Part shown: in pieces, positions 43,166-51,958 of the stretch | Layout of the letters: the number at the start of each line of letters is the position of its first letter | Numbering within the stretch: position 1 is the first letter of the stretch | Source: RHKX01 sp963743875 | GTDB taxonomy: Bacteria > Actinomycetota > Thermoleophilia > Solirubrobacterales > 70-9 | Length of the DNA: 64,000 bases | NCBI GenBank assembly: GCA_963743875.1 | Contig: CAVURM010000001.1 | Coordinates: 992,001 to 1,056,000, forward strand | Direction: 5' to 3' | The notes under the pieces: generated by a model | What the model saw: the letters and a program-made list of their open reading frames with translations, nothing else | Database searches by the model: none | Told to the model about the DNA's origin: nothing | Translations under genes and position numbers: made by a program

Positions 43166-44134
43166 CTAACCGGCGGAGGCCAGCTCGACGCGGATCTGCT
43201 TCGGCAGCATGAACCGGACCGACTCGTCGATCGCGCGCAGTTCGCTGATGTCGGTCGTGCCGCGATCGCGAAACAACTCGACGAGCTCGGTGACGAGCTC
43301 CTCGGGGGCGCTCGCACCGGAGGTGATGCCCAGGGTGTCGACGCCCTCGAGCCATTCCTCCCTGACTTCAGATGCCTTGTCGATCAGATAGGACGGCGTC
43401 CCGAGGTCACGGGTGACGTCGACGAGGCGGTTCGAGTTCGAAGAGTTCTTCGAGCCGATCACGAGGACGAGATCGCACTCGCTGGCGAGCTGCTTGACCG
43501 CGAGCTGGCGGTTGGTGGTCGCATAACAGATGTCGTCGGACTTGGGGCTCGTGATGTTGGGGAACCGTTCGCGAAGCCGGGCGATTACCCCCGCGGTCTC
43601 ATCGACGGAGAGGGTCGTCTGGGTGATGAAGGCGACGCGGTCGGGGTCGTCGATCTCGAGATTGTCAACGTCCTCGGTGGTCTCGACCAGGATGATCGAG
43701 TCCGGCGCCTCGCCGGTCGTGCCCTCGACCTCCTCGTGACCCTCGTGGCCGATCATGACGATCGTGAAGCCCTCCTCGGCGAACTTGCGGGCTTCGACGT
43801 GGACCTTGGTCACCAACGGGCAGGTCGCGTCGATCGTGCGAAGCTTGCGCTTGGCGGAGTTGGCATGGACCGCCGGGGAGACACCGTGGGCGCTGAAAAC
43901 GACGAGTGCGCCCTCAGGGACCTCGGTCTCCTCCTCGACGAAGATCGCACCGCGCTCGGTCAGCTGCTCGACGACGTGCTTGTTGTGGACGATCTCCTTG
44001 CGGACGTAGACCGGGGCCCCGTGGAGATCGAGGGCGTGCTCGACCGTCTGCACGGCGCGATCGACGCCGGCGCAATACCCGCGGGGAGCGGCCAGCAGCA
44101 ACCGCGTGGGGGCGTTGAGAGTGGCTTGAGCCAT
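43166..44134 (-). CDS. ispH: 4-hydroxy-3-methylbut-2-enyl diphosphate reductase IspH
   Basis: A 322-residue [4Fe-4S] enzyme for the last step of the MEP isoprenoid pathway. Cluster cysteines are Cys21 (RGYCAGV), Cys105 (DATCPLV) and Cys203 (DDICYATTNRQ). The active-site blocks SAHGVSP, TQTTLSVDET and SKNSSNSNRL are all present. ATG 44134 has TACCCT exactly seven bases upstream, a leaderless start. Its stop abuts the stop of the convergent thioredoxin-fold gene. It depends on the suf system in this window for its cluster. Confidence 0.96.
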   Translation of the reverse strand: MAQATLNAPTRLLLAAPRGYCAGVDRAVQTVEHALDLHGAPVYVRKEIVHNKHVVEQLTERGAIFVEEETEVPEGALVVFSAHGVSPAVHANSAKRKLRTIDATCPLVTKVHVEARKFAEEGFTIVMIGHEGHEEVEGTTGEAPDSIILVETTEDVDNLEIDDPDRVAFITQTTLSVDETAGVIARLRERFPNITSPKSDDICYATTNRQLAVKQLASECDLVLVIGSKNSSNSNRLVDVTRDLGTPSYLIDKASEVREEWLEGVDTLGITSGASAPEELVTELVELFRDRGTTDISELRAIDESVRFMLPKQIRVELASAG

Positions 44135-44180
44135 GCACTGAAGGGTAGCGGCGCGGGGGCTCGGGCCGGAGAAGTGAGCG

Positions 44181-45161
44181 TCAGCCGGGCTCGCCCATGT
44201 GGCGATTCTCCGCCCACGGCGCGAGGACCCGGTTGGAACGCCGGATCATGTCCGTATCGGCAACCCGATCCTGAAAGCCTCGCCGGCGGTCGGTGAACAC
44301 GATCGGCACCAGCCCGAGGCCGAACGGCAGCACGGCGAGCACGAGCGCCCACAGCCTGCGGAATGCGCGCCTCACCCCGATCCCCCGGCGATCGCCGTGC
44401 TCGACGTGAATGCCGACGAATCGCATCCCCGGCGTCTGGCCCTCGAAGGCCCAGAAGCCGACGAAGTAGACCCCCCAGGCGACCATCGCGCCGAACGAGA
44501 GGATCCCGGCCACCAGCGGCGAGAGCGTGTCGACGCTGGACACCAGGCTGAGGATGGCTGCCAGGAGTGCCGAGAAGATCGCCGCACCCGCGGTCAGGAT
44601 CCCCGCGTCGACAGCGATTGCGACGCCCCTGGTGGCAAGTCCGACATGGTCGGTTGCCTCCTCGCGCGGGGCGCGGCGCAGCAGACGGCGGGCGAACCGC
44701 TCGAGGAAGTCGTCGACGATGCCGGCGGCCCGCGAGACCTGCCGTCCGAGATCCCAGATCAGGCCCACGCCCTGAGCGGCCACCGCGACCCGGATCTCAG
44801 GGGCCTCGGCGATCCGTTCGACAAGCATCTGGGCCTTGTCGCTCGCCAGCAGGTCCTCCCAGATCCGATCGGCAACCTCGCTGTCGATCGCACGGCGAAC
44901 CGATGCCTCGATCTGATCGCCGTCGATGGCATCCTCAACGGCCTCGACGAGCCTGCCGTCCTCGATCAGCCTGGTGATCGCCCGCTCCACTGCGGCGCTC
45001 TCCAGCGCCCGGACTATGGCCTCCTCGACCGCCACCTCGACGGTCCGGTCGATACCCGTGACACCGGCGATCCGCCCCACCCCCCTGGCGCCGCCCTCAA
45101 GCAGCCTGCCGCCGATCGGCACTTCCGGCCGGGAACCCTCGGCTGAGCCTCTCTCTCCCAC
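44181..45161 (-). CDS. RDD family membrane protein with helical N-terminal domain
   Basis: 326 residues. The first 165 are charged and helical with a repeated RAL/AID/VERAI pattern (AIVRALESAAVERAITRL, IEASVRRAIDSEVADRIW). Residues 175-326 are the RDD domain: ATRGVAIAVDAGIL, two hydrophobic segments, FEGQTPGMRFVGIHV, RRLWALVLAVLPFGLGLVP and TDRRRGFQDRVADT. RDD proteins are often of unknown transport or assembly role. GTG 45161 has TAGACT nine bases upstream. The gene lies between ispH and an M28 peptidase on the same strand, with short gaps. Confidence 0.82.
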   Translation of the reverse strand: MGERGSAEGSRPEVPIGGRLLEGGARGVGRIAGVTGIDRTVEVAVEEAIVRALESAAVERAITRLIEDGRLVEAVEDAIDGDQIEASVRRAIDSEVADRIWEDLLASDKAQMLVERIAEAPEIRVAVAAQGVGLIWDLGRQVSRAAGIVDDFLERFARRLLRRAPREEATDHVGLATRGVAIAVDAGILTAGAAIFSALLAAILSLVSSVDTLSPLVAGILSFGAMVAWGVYFVGFWAFEGQTPGMRFVGIHVEHGDRRGIGVRRAFRRLWALVLAVLPFGLGLVPIVFTDRRRGFQDRVADTDMIRRSNRVLAPWAENRHMGEPG

Positions 45162-45181
45162 TCGGTGGCGAGTCTATGGAC

Positions 45182-46108
45182 CTAACGACCGATGCGGGGC
45201 AAGGCCTGCCATGCGGCGCCGCCGACCGCGTCGAGGCTCTCGGGGCAGACCCTCTCGAGCGAATCATCAGCCGAGTGCCAGTACTCACCCGGGGGATCGC
45301 CGGGGCCGTAGCTGAAGTCGATCAGATCGACCACGGGGATGCCGGCCCGGAGGAACGGAACGTGGTCGTCGTCGATCCCCGAACGGACTCCCGCGAAGAG
45401 GTCCGGGTCGGCGTCGGCGAAAACCTCGTACAGGGCTGGATCGGACTGCTCCTCGAGCGGGATGTCGAGGTCGCAATCGCCGACCATGTCGAACAGGACC
45501 ATCGCCTCGATCTCACCCAGCGGCGGAGTCCCCTGGGCGCCCGAGGCGGCGTCGACGACGTACTGGCTGCTGCCGCGCATCCCGTCGACGGAGAATTCGC
45601 GATCGCCTCGCGACTCCTCACCGTCGAACAGCGCGATCGCGATCGACGGCCCGGGCATCGGGTTCGGCAACGTCCGCGCCAACTCCAACACCACCGCGAC
45701 GCCGGAGGCACCATCGTTGGCGCCGACGAACCCCGGAATTCCGGCCTTGGTGTCGTGATGGGCGCCGACGACGACATAGCCGTCGCCGCGCCCCGGAATG
45801 GTGCCGACCACGTTGCGCTGCGGACTCTGGATGCCGACGTCCTCCAAACCGGCTCGGCGCAGCTCGGCCGCGAGGTAGCGGGTCAGCTCGGCGTTGGCCT
45901 CCGACCCGGAGGGACGCGGGCCGACCTCGACCTGCTCGCGCAGGTCGGCATACGCTCGTGTGCCGTCGAACGCGTCGTTGTCGGCGGCATCCCCGGCACC
46001 ATCCGGTGAGTCGCCGTCGCAGCCGGGCAACAGCAGAAGCAGGGCCGTCGCCGCCAAGGCGATCAGACGCGATCCCTGAGGGATTGGGAAATGGCGAGCC
46101 TGAGTCAT
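45182..46108 (-). CDS. M28 family zinc aminopeptidase, lipoprotein
   Basis: 308 residues from ATG 46108. Signal with lipobox LLLPGCDGD (Cys30) predicts an exported lipid-anchored enzyme. The M28 di-zinc site is visible: VVGAHHDTK, VGANDGASG (bridging Asp), ALFDGEE (Glu general base and ligand), LFDMVGD and WHSADDSLE. It removes N-terminal residues from peptides outside the cell. The -10 TAACGT is exactly seven bases upstream and overlaps, by all but one base, the -10 of the divergent WS/DGAT gene. Confidence 0.9.
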   Translation of the reverse strand: MTQARHFPIPQGSRLIALAATALLLLLPGCDGDSPDGAGDAADNDAFDGTRAYADLREQVEVGPRPSGSEANAELTRYLAAELRRAGLEDVGIQSPQRNVVGTIPGRGDGYVVVGAHHDTKAGIPGFVGANDGASGVAVVLELARTLPNPMPGPSIAIALFDGEESRGDREFSVDGMRGSSQYVVDAASGAQGTPPLGEIEAMVLFDMVGDCDLDIPLEEQSDPALYEVFADADPDLFAGVRSGIDDDHVPFLRAGIPVVDLIDFSYGPGDPPGEYWHSADDSLERVCPESLDAVGGAAWQALPRIGR

Positions 46109-46114
46109 GCGCGA

Positions 46115-46121
46115 TACGTTA
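46115..46121. promoter_or_regulatory. Overlapping divergent -10 boxes
   Basis: Plus-strand TACGTT (46115-46120) lies six bases before ATG 46127. Minus-strand TAACGT (complement of 46116-46121) lies seven bases before ATG 46108. The two hexamers overlap by five bases, so a polymerase on one strand must exclude the other, and both transcripts are predicted leaderless. Confidence 0.6.
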
Positions 46122-46126
46122 GGGCC

Positions 46127-47605
46127 ATGCCCCAGGGTCACATGGATCGGCTGACGTCGATCGACGCGTCATTTCTGACCAACGAGTCGCCGACCAGCCA
46201 CATGCACATCGGCGGGGTGACGATCTTCGAGGGTCCTCCGCCCACCTACGAGGATCTGCTGAACCACGTCGAGGGCCGCCTCCACCTGGTCCCCCGCTAC
46301 CGGCAGAAGCTCGCCGTGCCGCCGATGGAGACCGGCAGGCCGTTCTGGGTCGACGATCCGCAGTTCAACCTCGGCTACCACGTCCGCCATTCGGCCTTGC
46401 CCGCGCCGGGGAACGAGGACGTGCTGCGAAGGATGGCCGCCCGGGTCTTCTCCCAGCAGCTCGACCGGACCAAGCCGCTCTGGGAGCTATGGCTCGTCGA
46501 GGGCCTTCGCAAGCGCCGATTCGCGATCATCTCCAAGACCCACCATGCGCTCGTCGACGGCGTCTCGGGGGTCGATATCGCAACGGTGCTCTTCGACGTC
46601 AAACCGGTTCCTGAGCCTGCCAAGGCGGATCGCGACTGGATTCCCAGCCCGGGTCCCTCCGAAGCTGCCCTGGCCGCCCGGGGGATCGAGAGCGTCGCCA
46701 AAGCTCCGCTCGGTCTGGCGCACAGGGTCGCATCGGCCGTCAGCTCGCCGAAGGCGGCTGCTCGCAGCATCCAGAACGCCGCCGAGGGCGTCGGCGAGGT
46801 CGCCTGGGAGTTCGCCAACCCCGCACCCGACCTCCCCCTCAACGTGCCGATCAGCCCTCACCGCCGCTACACCTGGGTCCGCGGCGACCTCGCGGAGTTC
46901 AAGCGGATCAAGACCGAGCTCGGCGGGACGGTCAACGATGTCGTCCTCTGCGTGGTCGCCGGCGCATTGCGACGCTGGCTGCACGCACGCGGGGTCCGGA
47001 CCGAGGGACTGGAATTGAGGGCGTTGGTGCCGGTCTCGATCCGGGCGACCGACCAGCGCGGCGAGCTCGGCAACCAGATCGCCGCCGTGCGCGGCCCCCT
47101 GCCGGTCTACGTCGAGGATCCGGTTGCGCGCCTCCGGACCGTGCGCGAGGCGATGGACGGCGTCAAGTCTTCGAAGAAGGCCCTCGGCGCCGAGGTGATC
47201 TCCCGATTCAACGACTTCGCTCCCCCCACGTTGCTCGCGCAGGCGGCTCGAATCAACTTCTCGACCCGCCTCTTCAACCTGATCGTCACCAATGTTCCGG
47301 GGCCGCAGATCCCCCTCTACGTGCTCGGGCGAGAGTTGCTGGACATCTTCCCGGTCGCGTTCCTGCCCGAAAACCACGCCCTGGCGATCGCGATCATGTC
47401 CTACAACGGGAAGATCGACTTCGGTCTGCTCGGCGACTACGACGCCATGGAGGACCTGCTGCTGATCTCCGAGGGCATCGAGGCCGAGACCAGGCAGCTG
47501 CTCGAGGCCGCCGATGAATCCGAGAAGCGGACGGGCAAGAGGAAGCCCGCGAACCGGCGGAAGCCGTCCGCCAGCTCCGACCAGGCAACGAACGCGTCGG
47601 CCTGA
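46127..47605 (+). CDS. Wax ester synthase/diacylglycerol acyltransferase (WS/DGAT)
   Basis: A 492-residue acyltransferase that makes triacylglycerol or wax esters from acyl-CoA, a storage lipid route common in Actinobacteria. The N-terminal MDRLTSIDASFL, the active-site HHALVDG (His139-His140, Asp144) and the C-terminal VTNVPGPQIPLYVLG, plus MSYNGKIDFGLLGDYDA, are family blocks. A basic disordered tail (KRTGKRKPANRRKP) of about 35 residues ends it. ATG 46127; the upstream ATG 46091 would precede the promoter. It is followed two bases later by a small coupled gene. Confidence 0.93.
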   Translation: MPQGHMDRLTSIDASFLTNESPTSHMHIGGVTIFEGPPPTYEDLLNHVEGRLHLVPRYRQKLAVPPMETGRPFWVDDPQFNLGYHVRHSALPAPGNEDVLRRMAARVFSQQLDRTKPLWELWLVEGLRKRRFAIISKTHHALVDGVSGVDIATVLFDVKPVPEPAKADRDWIPSPGPSEAALAARGIESVAKAPLGLAHRVASAVSSPKAAARSIQNAAEGVGEVAWEFANPAPDLPLNVPISPHRRYTWVRGDLAEFKRIKTELGGTVNDVVLCVVAGALRRWLHARGVRTEGLELRALVPVSIRATDQRGELGNQIAAVRGPLPVYVEDPVARLRTVREAMDGVKSSKKALGAEVISRFNDFAPPTLLAQAARINFSTRLFNLIVTNVPGPQIPLYVLGRELLDIFPVAFLPENHALAIAIMSYNGKIDFGLLGDYDAMEDLLLISEGIEAETRQLLEAADESEKRTGKRKPANRRKPSASSDQATNASA

Positions 47606-47607
47606 AC

Positions 47608-47877
47608 GTGAGCGACCCCGGCCCGAGCCCGTTCAAGTACCACCTCGAGCTGACCCCGGCCCAGCTCAAGCTGACCCACGATGCGCTCCGCGATCTGCTG
47701 GCCGGATTGGACGATGATCGCGACGAGGCTCGCAGGGTGATCGGCGAGGTACTCGAGATGCTCCCCGACGAGCACGCGATCGCCGCGATCCGGGTCGACG
47801 ACGACGGCGAGCCGGCCGACGGGAGTGGATCGACACCCGATCCGGATCGGCCCGAACCTCCAGACCTGCTGGCCTGA
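47608..47877 (+). CDS. Small conserved protein downstream of WS/DGAT
   Basis: 89 residues from GTG 47608, two bases after the acyltransferase stop, hence co-translated. The first 60 residues are helical (PFKYHLELTPAQLKLTHDALRDLLAGL, EARRVIGEVLEMLPDE), then an acidic, Pro-rich tail. There is no membrane segment. Family not recognised; it may be a partner or stability factor of the acyltransferase, judged by position only. Confidence 0.65.
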   Translation: MSDPGPSPFKYHLELTPAQLKLTHDALRDLLAGLDDDRDEARRVIGEVLEMLPDEHAIAAIRVDDDGEPADGSGSTPDPDRPEPPDLLA

Positions 47878-47941
47878 GCCAGCCTGGGCAGGGCCGCAAC
47901 GGCAGCCCGGACCGGAGGCTCGCTAGCCTGCCCGCTCTCCG

Positions 47942-48805
47942 ATGAGCCTCTCCGTACAGATCGGGCTGCTGATGGCAGTGGCGACCGCATTCTTCTCGAC
48001 GGTCGGCTTTCTCTACAAGCACAAGGGCGCCGTCGGCTCGCCTCCGGTCGATTGGAAGCGGCCCGTGCGGACCTCGCTCTCGCTGTTTCGGAATCGCTGG
48101 TACGTGCTCGGGATCGTGATCGCGATCGGTTCCTGGGGCTTTCACGTGGCTGCGCTCGCGCTGGCACCGATCTCGCTGGTCCAATCGGTGATCGCCGGCG
48201 GGCTCGTCCTGCTCACCGTGGTCGCCGACCGACTCTTCCACCAGCAGGTCACCCGCCGGGAGTGGATCGGGGTCGGCCTCGCGGCCCTCGGGCTGGCGTT
48301 CCTCGCCGCCTCGCTGAAGGGCTCCGAAGGCGGAGCCCACTCCGACTACACCGCCGCCACCCTGGCGATCTTCCTCGCCCTCGTCACCCTGCTCGCGATC
48401 GTCGTCGCCGTCGTCGGCTGGCGCACGAACCACGCTGGAGTTGCCCTCGGCGCATCGGCCGGCCTCTTCTGGGCGGCCTCAGACACCGCGATCAAGGCCC
48501 AGACCGGGGCCTTCGGCGAGAACCTCGTCGAAGTCTTCGTCAGCCCGCTCGTCCTGGTCATCATCATCGCCTCGTTCGTCGGGCTCACGGTCTCAGCCAA
48601 GAGCCTCCAGATCGGCAAGGCCGTACCCGTGATCGCGATGACCACGGTGGCGGCAAACGCGATGACGATCCTCTCCGGCCCAATCGTCTTCGGCGACCCG
48701 TTGCCCGACGACTCCCTCGGCTTCACGGCGAGGATCCTCGCCTTCGTGCTGGTCCTCACCGCCGCCGCCATGACCCCGGCACCGGTCAGGGCAGCCGAGG
48801 CGTAG
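47942..48805 (+). CDS. DMT/EamA-type (NIPA-like) membrane transporter
   Basis: 287 residues with nine to ten hydrophobic segments and no signal peptide. IGLLMAVATAFFSTVGFLYKHKG, APISLVQSVIAGGLVLLTVVADR, and the second repeat ALGASAGLFWAASDTAIKAQTG and SLQIGKAVPVIAMTTVAANAM fit the drug/metabolite transporter superfamily, close to NIPA-like members. The cargo is unknown. ATG 47942 has TAGCCT 12 bases upstream. The stop at 48805 is followed immediately by repeat island 3, whose first hairpin may terminate transcription. Confidence 0.85.
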   Translation: MSLSVQIGLLMAVATAFFSTVGFLYKHKGAVGSPPVDWKRPVRTSLSLFRNRWYVLGIVIAIGSWGFHVAALALAPISLVQSVIAGGLVLLTVVADRLFHQQVTRREWIGVGLAALGLAFLAASLKGSEGGAHSDYTAATLAIFLALVTLLAIVVAVVGWRTNHAGVALGASAGLFWAASDTAIKAQTGAFGENLVEVFVSPLVLVIIIASFVGLTVSAKSLQIGKAVPVIAMTTVAANAMTILSGPIVFGDPLPDDSLGFTARILAFVLVLTAAAMTPAPVRAAEA

Positions 48806-48812
48806 ATGACCC

Positions 48813-48892
48813 CGAGGGAATGCTCCGCTGCGCGTCCGCTTCCCTCGACCGTTGGGTGCTGCCGCTTGGCAAGGCGTCAGTTGGCGAGGGCG
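48813..48892. repeat. Family A hairpin unit, stem variant 3
   Basis: CGAGGGAA (48813-48820) and TTCCCTCG (48840-48847) form an 8-bp stem around the 19-nt loop tgctccgctgcgcgtccgc, identical to the loop in the 8550 and 8629 copies although the stem differs completely. The following ACCGTTGGGTGCTGCCGCTTGG segment is homologous to the unit at 8471-8706. Confidence 0.88.
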
Positions 48893-48938
48893 TCAGGGGC
48901 TGGGCTGGGGAGGGTGCCCCCACCGCGGTGGCCAGTGC

Positions 48939-48972
48939 ATGGGATTCCTCCGGGATTTCGGAGCAATCCCAT
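48939..48972. repeat. Hairpin with 13 paired bases
   Basis: ATGGGATT (48939-48946) pairs AATCCCAT (48965-48972), and CTCCG (48948-48952) pairs CGGAG (48959-48963), with a single C-C mismatch and a 6-nt loop. Unrelated in sequence to other hairpins here; function unknown. Confidence 0.75.
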
Positions 48973-49075
48973 TCACTGACCCTGAAGAGCCCCTCGGTAG
49001 GCGGTTGAACGGTGGCTGGGAGTTCAGGTCCTCCCCTCCCCAGCCAAATCGACTCCCACCCAACGGTGGGAGTCA

Positions 49076-49091
49076 CTCGGCAGGCCACACC
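49076..49091 (+). repeat. 16-bp island motif, copy 4
   Basis: CTCGGCAGGCCACACC, the exact reverse complement of the two copies in island 2 and one mismatch from island 1. Confidence 0.85.
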
Positions 49092-49169
49092 CACCGCCAA
49101 CCGAACCAGGTCTTCCTGGAACTCTTCATGACCGAGATGACGACCGCTACCGCCCTTAAGTCGTTGCCC

Positions 49170-49803
49170 TCATTCCCGTTCAGGGTGTCGTTGCCTTCGT
49201 GGCCTCGAGGTCGCCTCCTCCCCGAGCACGGCGCGCAGTTCCTCGAGCACCTCCTTCACCTGTGCATCGGTAACGACCTCACCGTCACATGCCTTGATCT
49301 CGCCCGGCCCCGGTTCTCGGCCGCATATGGAGTACACGAGCTGCGCCGGGCCCTCGGTTAGATCGAGGTCTCCGTTCTGGTCCTGAGCCGCATCAGAGCG
49401 CAGCCCTCGACGACCGCCCCAGGGCGCTCGACGAGAAGCTTGCAAGCTGCAAAGTCTCCCGTCGTCTGCCACTTCCCGGAGCCAACTATGCCTTCTGGTA
49501 GTCCCTCGGCAGTGGCAACGTCGCCCTTGGAAGGTTGGTCCAAGTTGTAGAGCGCGGGACCGCCGTCGGAGAGTTCGGTCCTGTAGACGTTCACCCCATC
49601 AACGACGATCGTTTCGCTGGCGGCGGGGGAGTTGGCGGGATCGAGTCGGCCCCCGCGACCGAGAAGCCAACTGCGGCTCCCGCGGCTATCAAGACCGCGA
49701 GTACTGCGGATAGGGCCGTGCGCCTAGAACCGGTCGAACGGAACCCTGCTCCGCCGGAGGTAGGCCCTCTGGGGCGTTCTGCCTTCTTCGATGGTCTGCT
49801 CAC
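49170..49803 (-). pseudogene. Exported or membrane-anchored hypothetical protein, two frameshifts
   Basis: GTG 49803 (TAAGTT six bases upstream) opens a basic leader and a membrane/signal helix (ALSAVLAVLIAAGAAVGFSV). The frame then stops, but homologous-looking coding continues in another frame (ASETIVVDGVNVYRTELSDGG, then KWQTTGDFAACKLLVERPG) and, after a second shift near 49370, as GDLDLTEGPAQLVYSICG to VVTDAQVKEVLEELRAVLG, stopping at 49170. Shifts fall in the C/G run near 49622-49632 and near 49370-49395. Restored length is about 210 residues. Family unknown; the protein may be decayed or carry sequence errors. Confidence 0.5.
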
Positions 49804-50285
49804 GCCCGCAACTTAGCACCGCTAGATGCATCTGCAACTTGGAGCAAACATCGTCCAGTTTCCGAGCCTTGGCGCCGGAATGGGGTCACCGAAGTAGACG
49901 ACGCCGGCTTTCTGCGCCCGCGCCATCCGGCGGCCTGCTCAGCCGGGACGAAATCGGAGCCGATAGTGAAATGCCCCGCCTGGTGCACATTCTTGATGGT
50001 CCTCGCCGAGACCTAGCGCCAAAGCCGCCGGGTGGCGTGGCTATCGCGATCTGGCGGGGATCTCAGACCATCCCTGACATGGCCGCTACGTGTCTCTGGG
50101 CGCGACACCCGGCTCGGCCACCCAAAGCGGTATCTCGCGGCCACCTGCCTCCGGCTGGCAAGCCCGCAAACCGTCGGACTGTCTCGCGAATCGCCCAGTT
50201 CCGCCCCGTGACTATTGGGCCATATCGCCCTGAGGTGAGTCGCGTCGAGGTCAACTGCGCGGCAAGAAACAGCTCGTCCAGCCCT
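49804..50285. other. 482-bp interval without a supported gene
   Basis: Open frames here on both strands have poor codon position bias and resemble no family known to me. No tRNA-like fold, tandem repeat or strong hairpin was found by eye. Base composition is slightly less GC-rich than the flanks. It may hold remnants of a decayed gene. Confidence 0.5.
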
Positions 50286-50600
50286 TCAGAACCCCAACGC
50301 GAACTTGGCGTCCTCGGTCATCATCTCCGGGGACCAAGGTGGATCGAAGATCATCTTCGGGTAGACGTTCGCGACCCCGTCGATATCGCCGACGAACTCC
50401 TTCATCTGCTCGGAGACCTGAGGGCCGATCGGGCAGGCTGGGGTTGTCAGCGTGAAGGTCACGTAGACCTCGTTCTCCTTCTCGATCTCCACGTCGTAGA
50501 CGAGCCCGAGCGAGACGAAGTCCAACCCAAGCTCCGGGTCGATGACCTCCTCGAGGGCCTCGTAGACATCTTCCTCGGTGACTTTCACAGCATCAGTCAT
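50286..50600 (-). CDS. sufT: SufT/MIP18-like (DUF59) Fe-S maturation protein
   Basis: A 104-residue DUF59 protein. VYEALEEVIDPELGLDFVSLGLV and TLTTPACPIGPQVSEQM (conserved Cys in TPACP) are the family signature, as in SufT and the MIP18 cytosolic Fe-S targeting factor. It probably helps deliver clusters made by the suf system at 28-36 kb. It is usually within suf operons; here it stands alone 15 kb away. ATG 50600 is 60 bp from the divergent fxsA. Confidence 0.88.
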   Translation of the reverse strand: MTDAVKVTEEDVYEALEEVIDPELGLDFVSLGLVYDVEIEKENEVYVTFTLTTPACPIGPQVSEQMKEFVGDIDGVANVYPKMIFDPPWSPEMMTEDAKFALGF

Positions 50601-50660
50601 GGGTCCAAGTTAGCGAACGGGCACCTCCGACACACCGATCGGGTTGTCTACGCTGGAGTG

Positions 50661-51233
50661 GTGTTCATCCTGATCCTCATCTTCATCGTCCTCCCGATCG
50701 CGGAGCTCTACGTGATCATCGAACTGGGGGGTGCAATCGGGATCTGGCCGACCATCGCGCTGCTCTTCCTCGACAGCGTGCTCGGGGCGATGCTGCTGGC
50801 CTCTCAGGGGCGCGTGGCATGGCGTCGCTTCAACGAGACGCTCTCTTCGGGGCGGGTTCCGGCCAAGGAGGTCTACGACGGTGCGGCGATCATCTTCGGC
50901 GGCGCCCTGCTCCTGACCCCGGGCTTCATCACCGACATCATCGGATTCCTGCTCCTGATCCCTCCGACGCGGGCGATGTTCCGCCGTTTCCTGCTCGCCA
51001 TCGCTCGACGGGTCGGGCCAACTCGCTCGGTGTTCTTCATCTACGACCGCCGCCCCGGGGCAGCCCGCCCCAGAGCTGGCGGCGAGGGGGCGACACGGCC
51101 CGGGCGGCAGCCGCCGCCCGCCGGCGCCGGGCCCGCGCCCGGCTCGCGATCCCCGCGCTCCTACGATTTCGACGGCAGCGCCCGTGAGATACCTGACGAC
51201 GCCCCCGAGCTGGATCCGGGGAAGGAGGGCTGA
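50661..51233 (+). CDS. fxsA: FxsA family membrane protein
   Basis: 190 residues. GTG 50661 (or 50658) opens VFILILIFIVLPIAELYVIIELG, the FxsA signature, followed by IGIWPTIALLFLDSVLGAMLLASQG, the GALLLTPGFITDIIGFLLLIPPTR block and a long disordered Arg/Pro/Gly tail. FxsA (F-exclusion suppressor) is a cytoplasmic-membrane protein of uncertain function. The open frame reaching back to 49791 is not coding. The next gene begins seven bases later, so the two are probably co-transcribed. Confidence 0.88.
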   Translation: MFILILIFIVLPIAELYVIIELGGAIGIWPTIALLFLDSVLGAMLLASQGRVAWRRFNETLSSGRVPAKEVYDGAAIIFGGALLLTPGFITDIIGFLLLIPPTRAMFRRFLLAIARRVGPTRSVFFIYDRRPGAARPRAGGEGATRPGRQPPPAGAGPAPGSRSPRSYDFDGSAREIPDDAPELDPGKEG

Positions 51234-51239
51234 TCGGCG

Positions 51240-51923
51240 ATGCGGTTGTTCTCCTTCATCGATGGCGAACGCGGCTACTGCTTGCTCGTGGAAGGATCCG
51301 ATGGCGCCCATGCGTTGCGGATCGGCGACGGTGAGAGCGTGCGCGCCTCATCCGCGGAACAGATCGAGGAGGGTCGCGCGATTCTCGCATCCGACGCCGG
51401 CCCGTTCGAGATCTCCTGGAGCCCCGCCGGGCCGGTGCTCGAGTTCGCGATCGAGGACGCGGTCGTGGCCGTGTACGGGATCGCCGCCAGCGGCACCCAG
51501 GGAGGCGATCGCATCTCTGGCCCCGGCGTGGCCTGGGAGCTTCCCGACAACGGCTACTCGGCGCTGCGCACGGTCTGGGCGATCACGGCGAAGAGCGATC
51601 TCCTGGTGTTGATCTCGCTGCGGCCCGAAGATGCACGGGACCACGGCGAGGAGCTCGTCGGCGCAGCGAGGATCATGGCTCGCGATGAGCCCTACGGCTA
51701 CGTCGAGCCGCTGCTGTCCACCGAATACGACGAGAACGGGATCCACACCCGCGCCACGCTCGAGCTCTGGGCCGAGGACGACGGCGCCGCCGAGCGCGGC
51801 GCCGGCCGGAGCGTCGCCGGCGGCGCGATCTCGACCCCCGCGGGACGGCTCGAAGCCGCCCGGTTCGCATGGAGCCTCGGCGGCTCACCGGCGGTCGGGG
51901 GCTACGAGATCCTGACCCCCTGA
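51240..51923 (+). CDS. Conserved hypothetical protein
   Basis: A 227-residue soluble protein starting MRLFSFIDGERGYCLLVEG. It is beta-rich (FEISWSPAGPVLEFAIEDAVVAVYG; LWAEDDGAAERGAG) with alternating Gly and charged residues; no signal or membrane helix and no catalytic motif I can name. It lies between fxsA and a HAD hydrolase on the same strand, with a 35-bp gap to the latter, and codon use is typical, so it is a real gene. Confidence 0.7.
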   Translation: MRLFSFIDGERGYCLLVEGSDGAHALRIGDGESVRASSAEQIEEGRAILASDAGPFEISWSPAGPVLEFAIEDAVVAVYGIAASGTQGGDRISGPGVAWELPDNGYSALRTVWAITAKSDLLVLISLRPEDARDHGEELVGAARIMARDEPYGYVEPLLSTEYDENGIHTRATLELWAEDDGAAERGAGRSVAGGAISTPAGRLEAARFAWSLGGSPAVGGYEILTP

Positions 51924-51958
51924 GCCTGCGCCGCGCGATTGCGCCAGAATCTGCCGCC

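Larger units (their letters stand above)
48806..49169. other. Repeat island 3: 360-bp gene-free interval
   Basis: No coding sequence. Holds a family A hairpin unit (48813-48892), a long hairpin (48939-48972), paired CTGGGGAGG (about 48905-48913) and CCTCCCCAGC-like stretches (about 49033-49045), and the 16-bp island motif (49076-49091). Confidence 0.75.

Noticed and set aside
49791..50660. Long plus-strand frame joined to fxsA
   Set aside because: It runs antisense through sufT and non-coding DNA; only the part from GTG 50661 resembles a known family.
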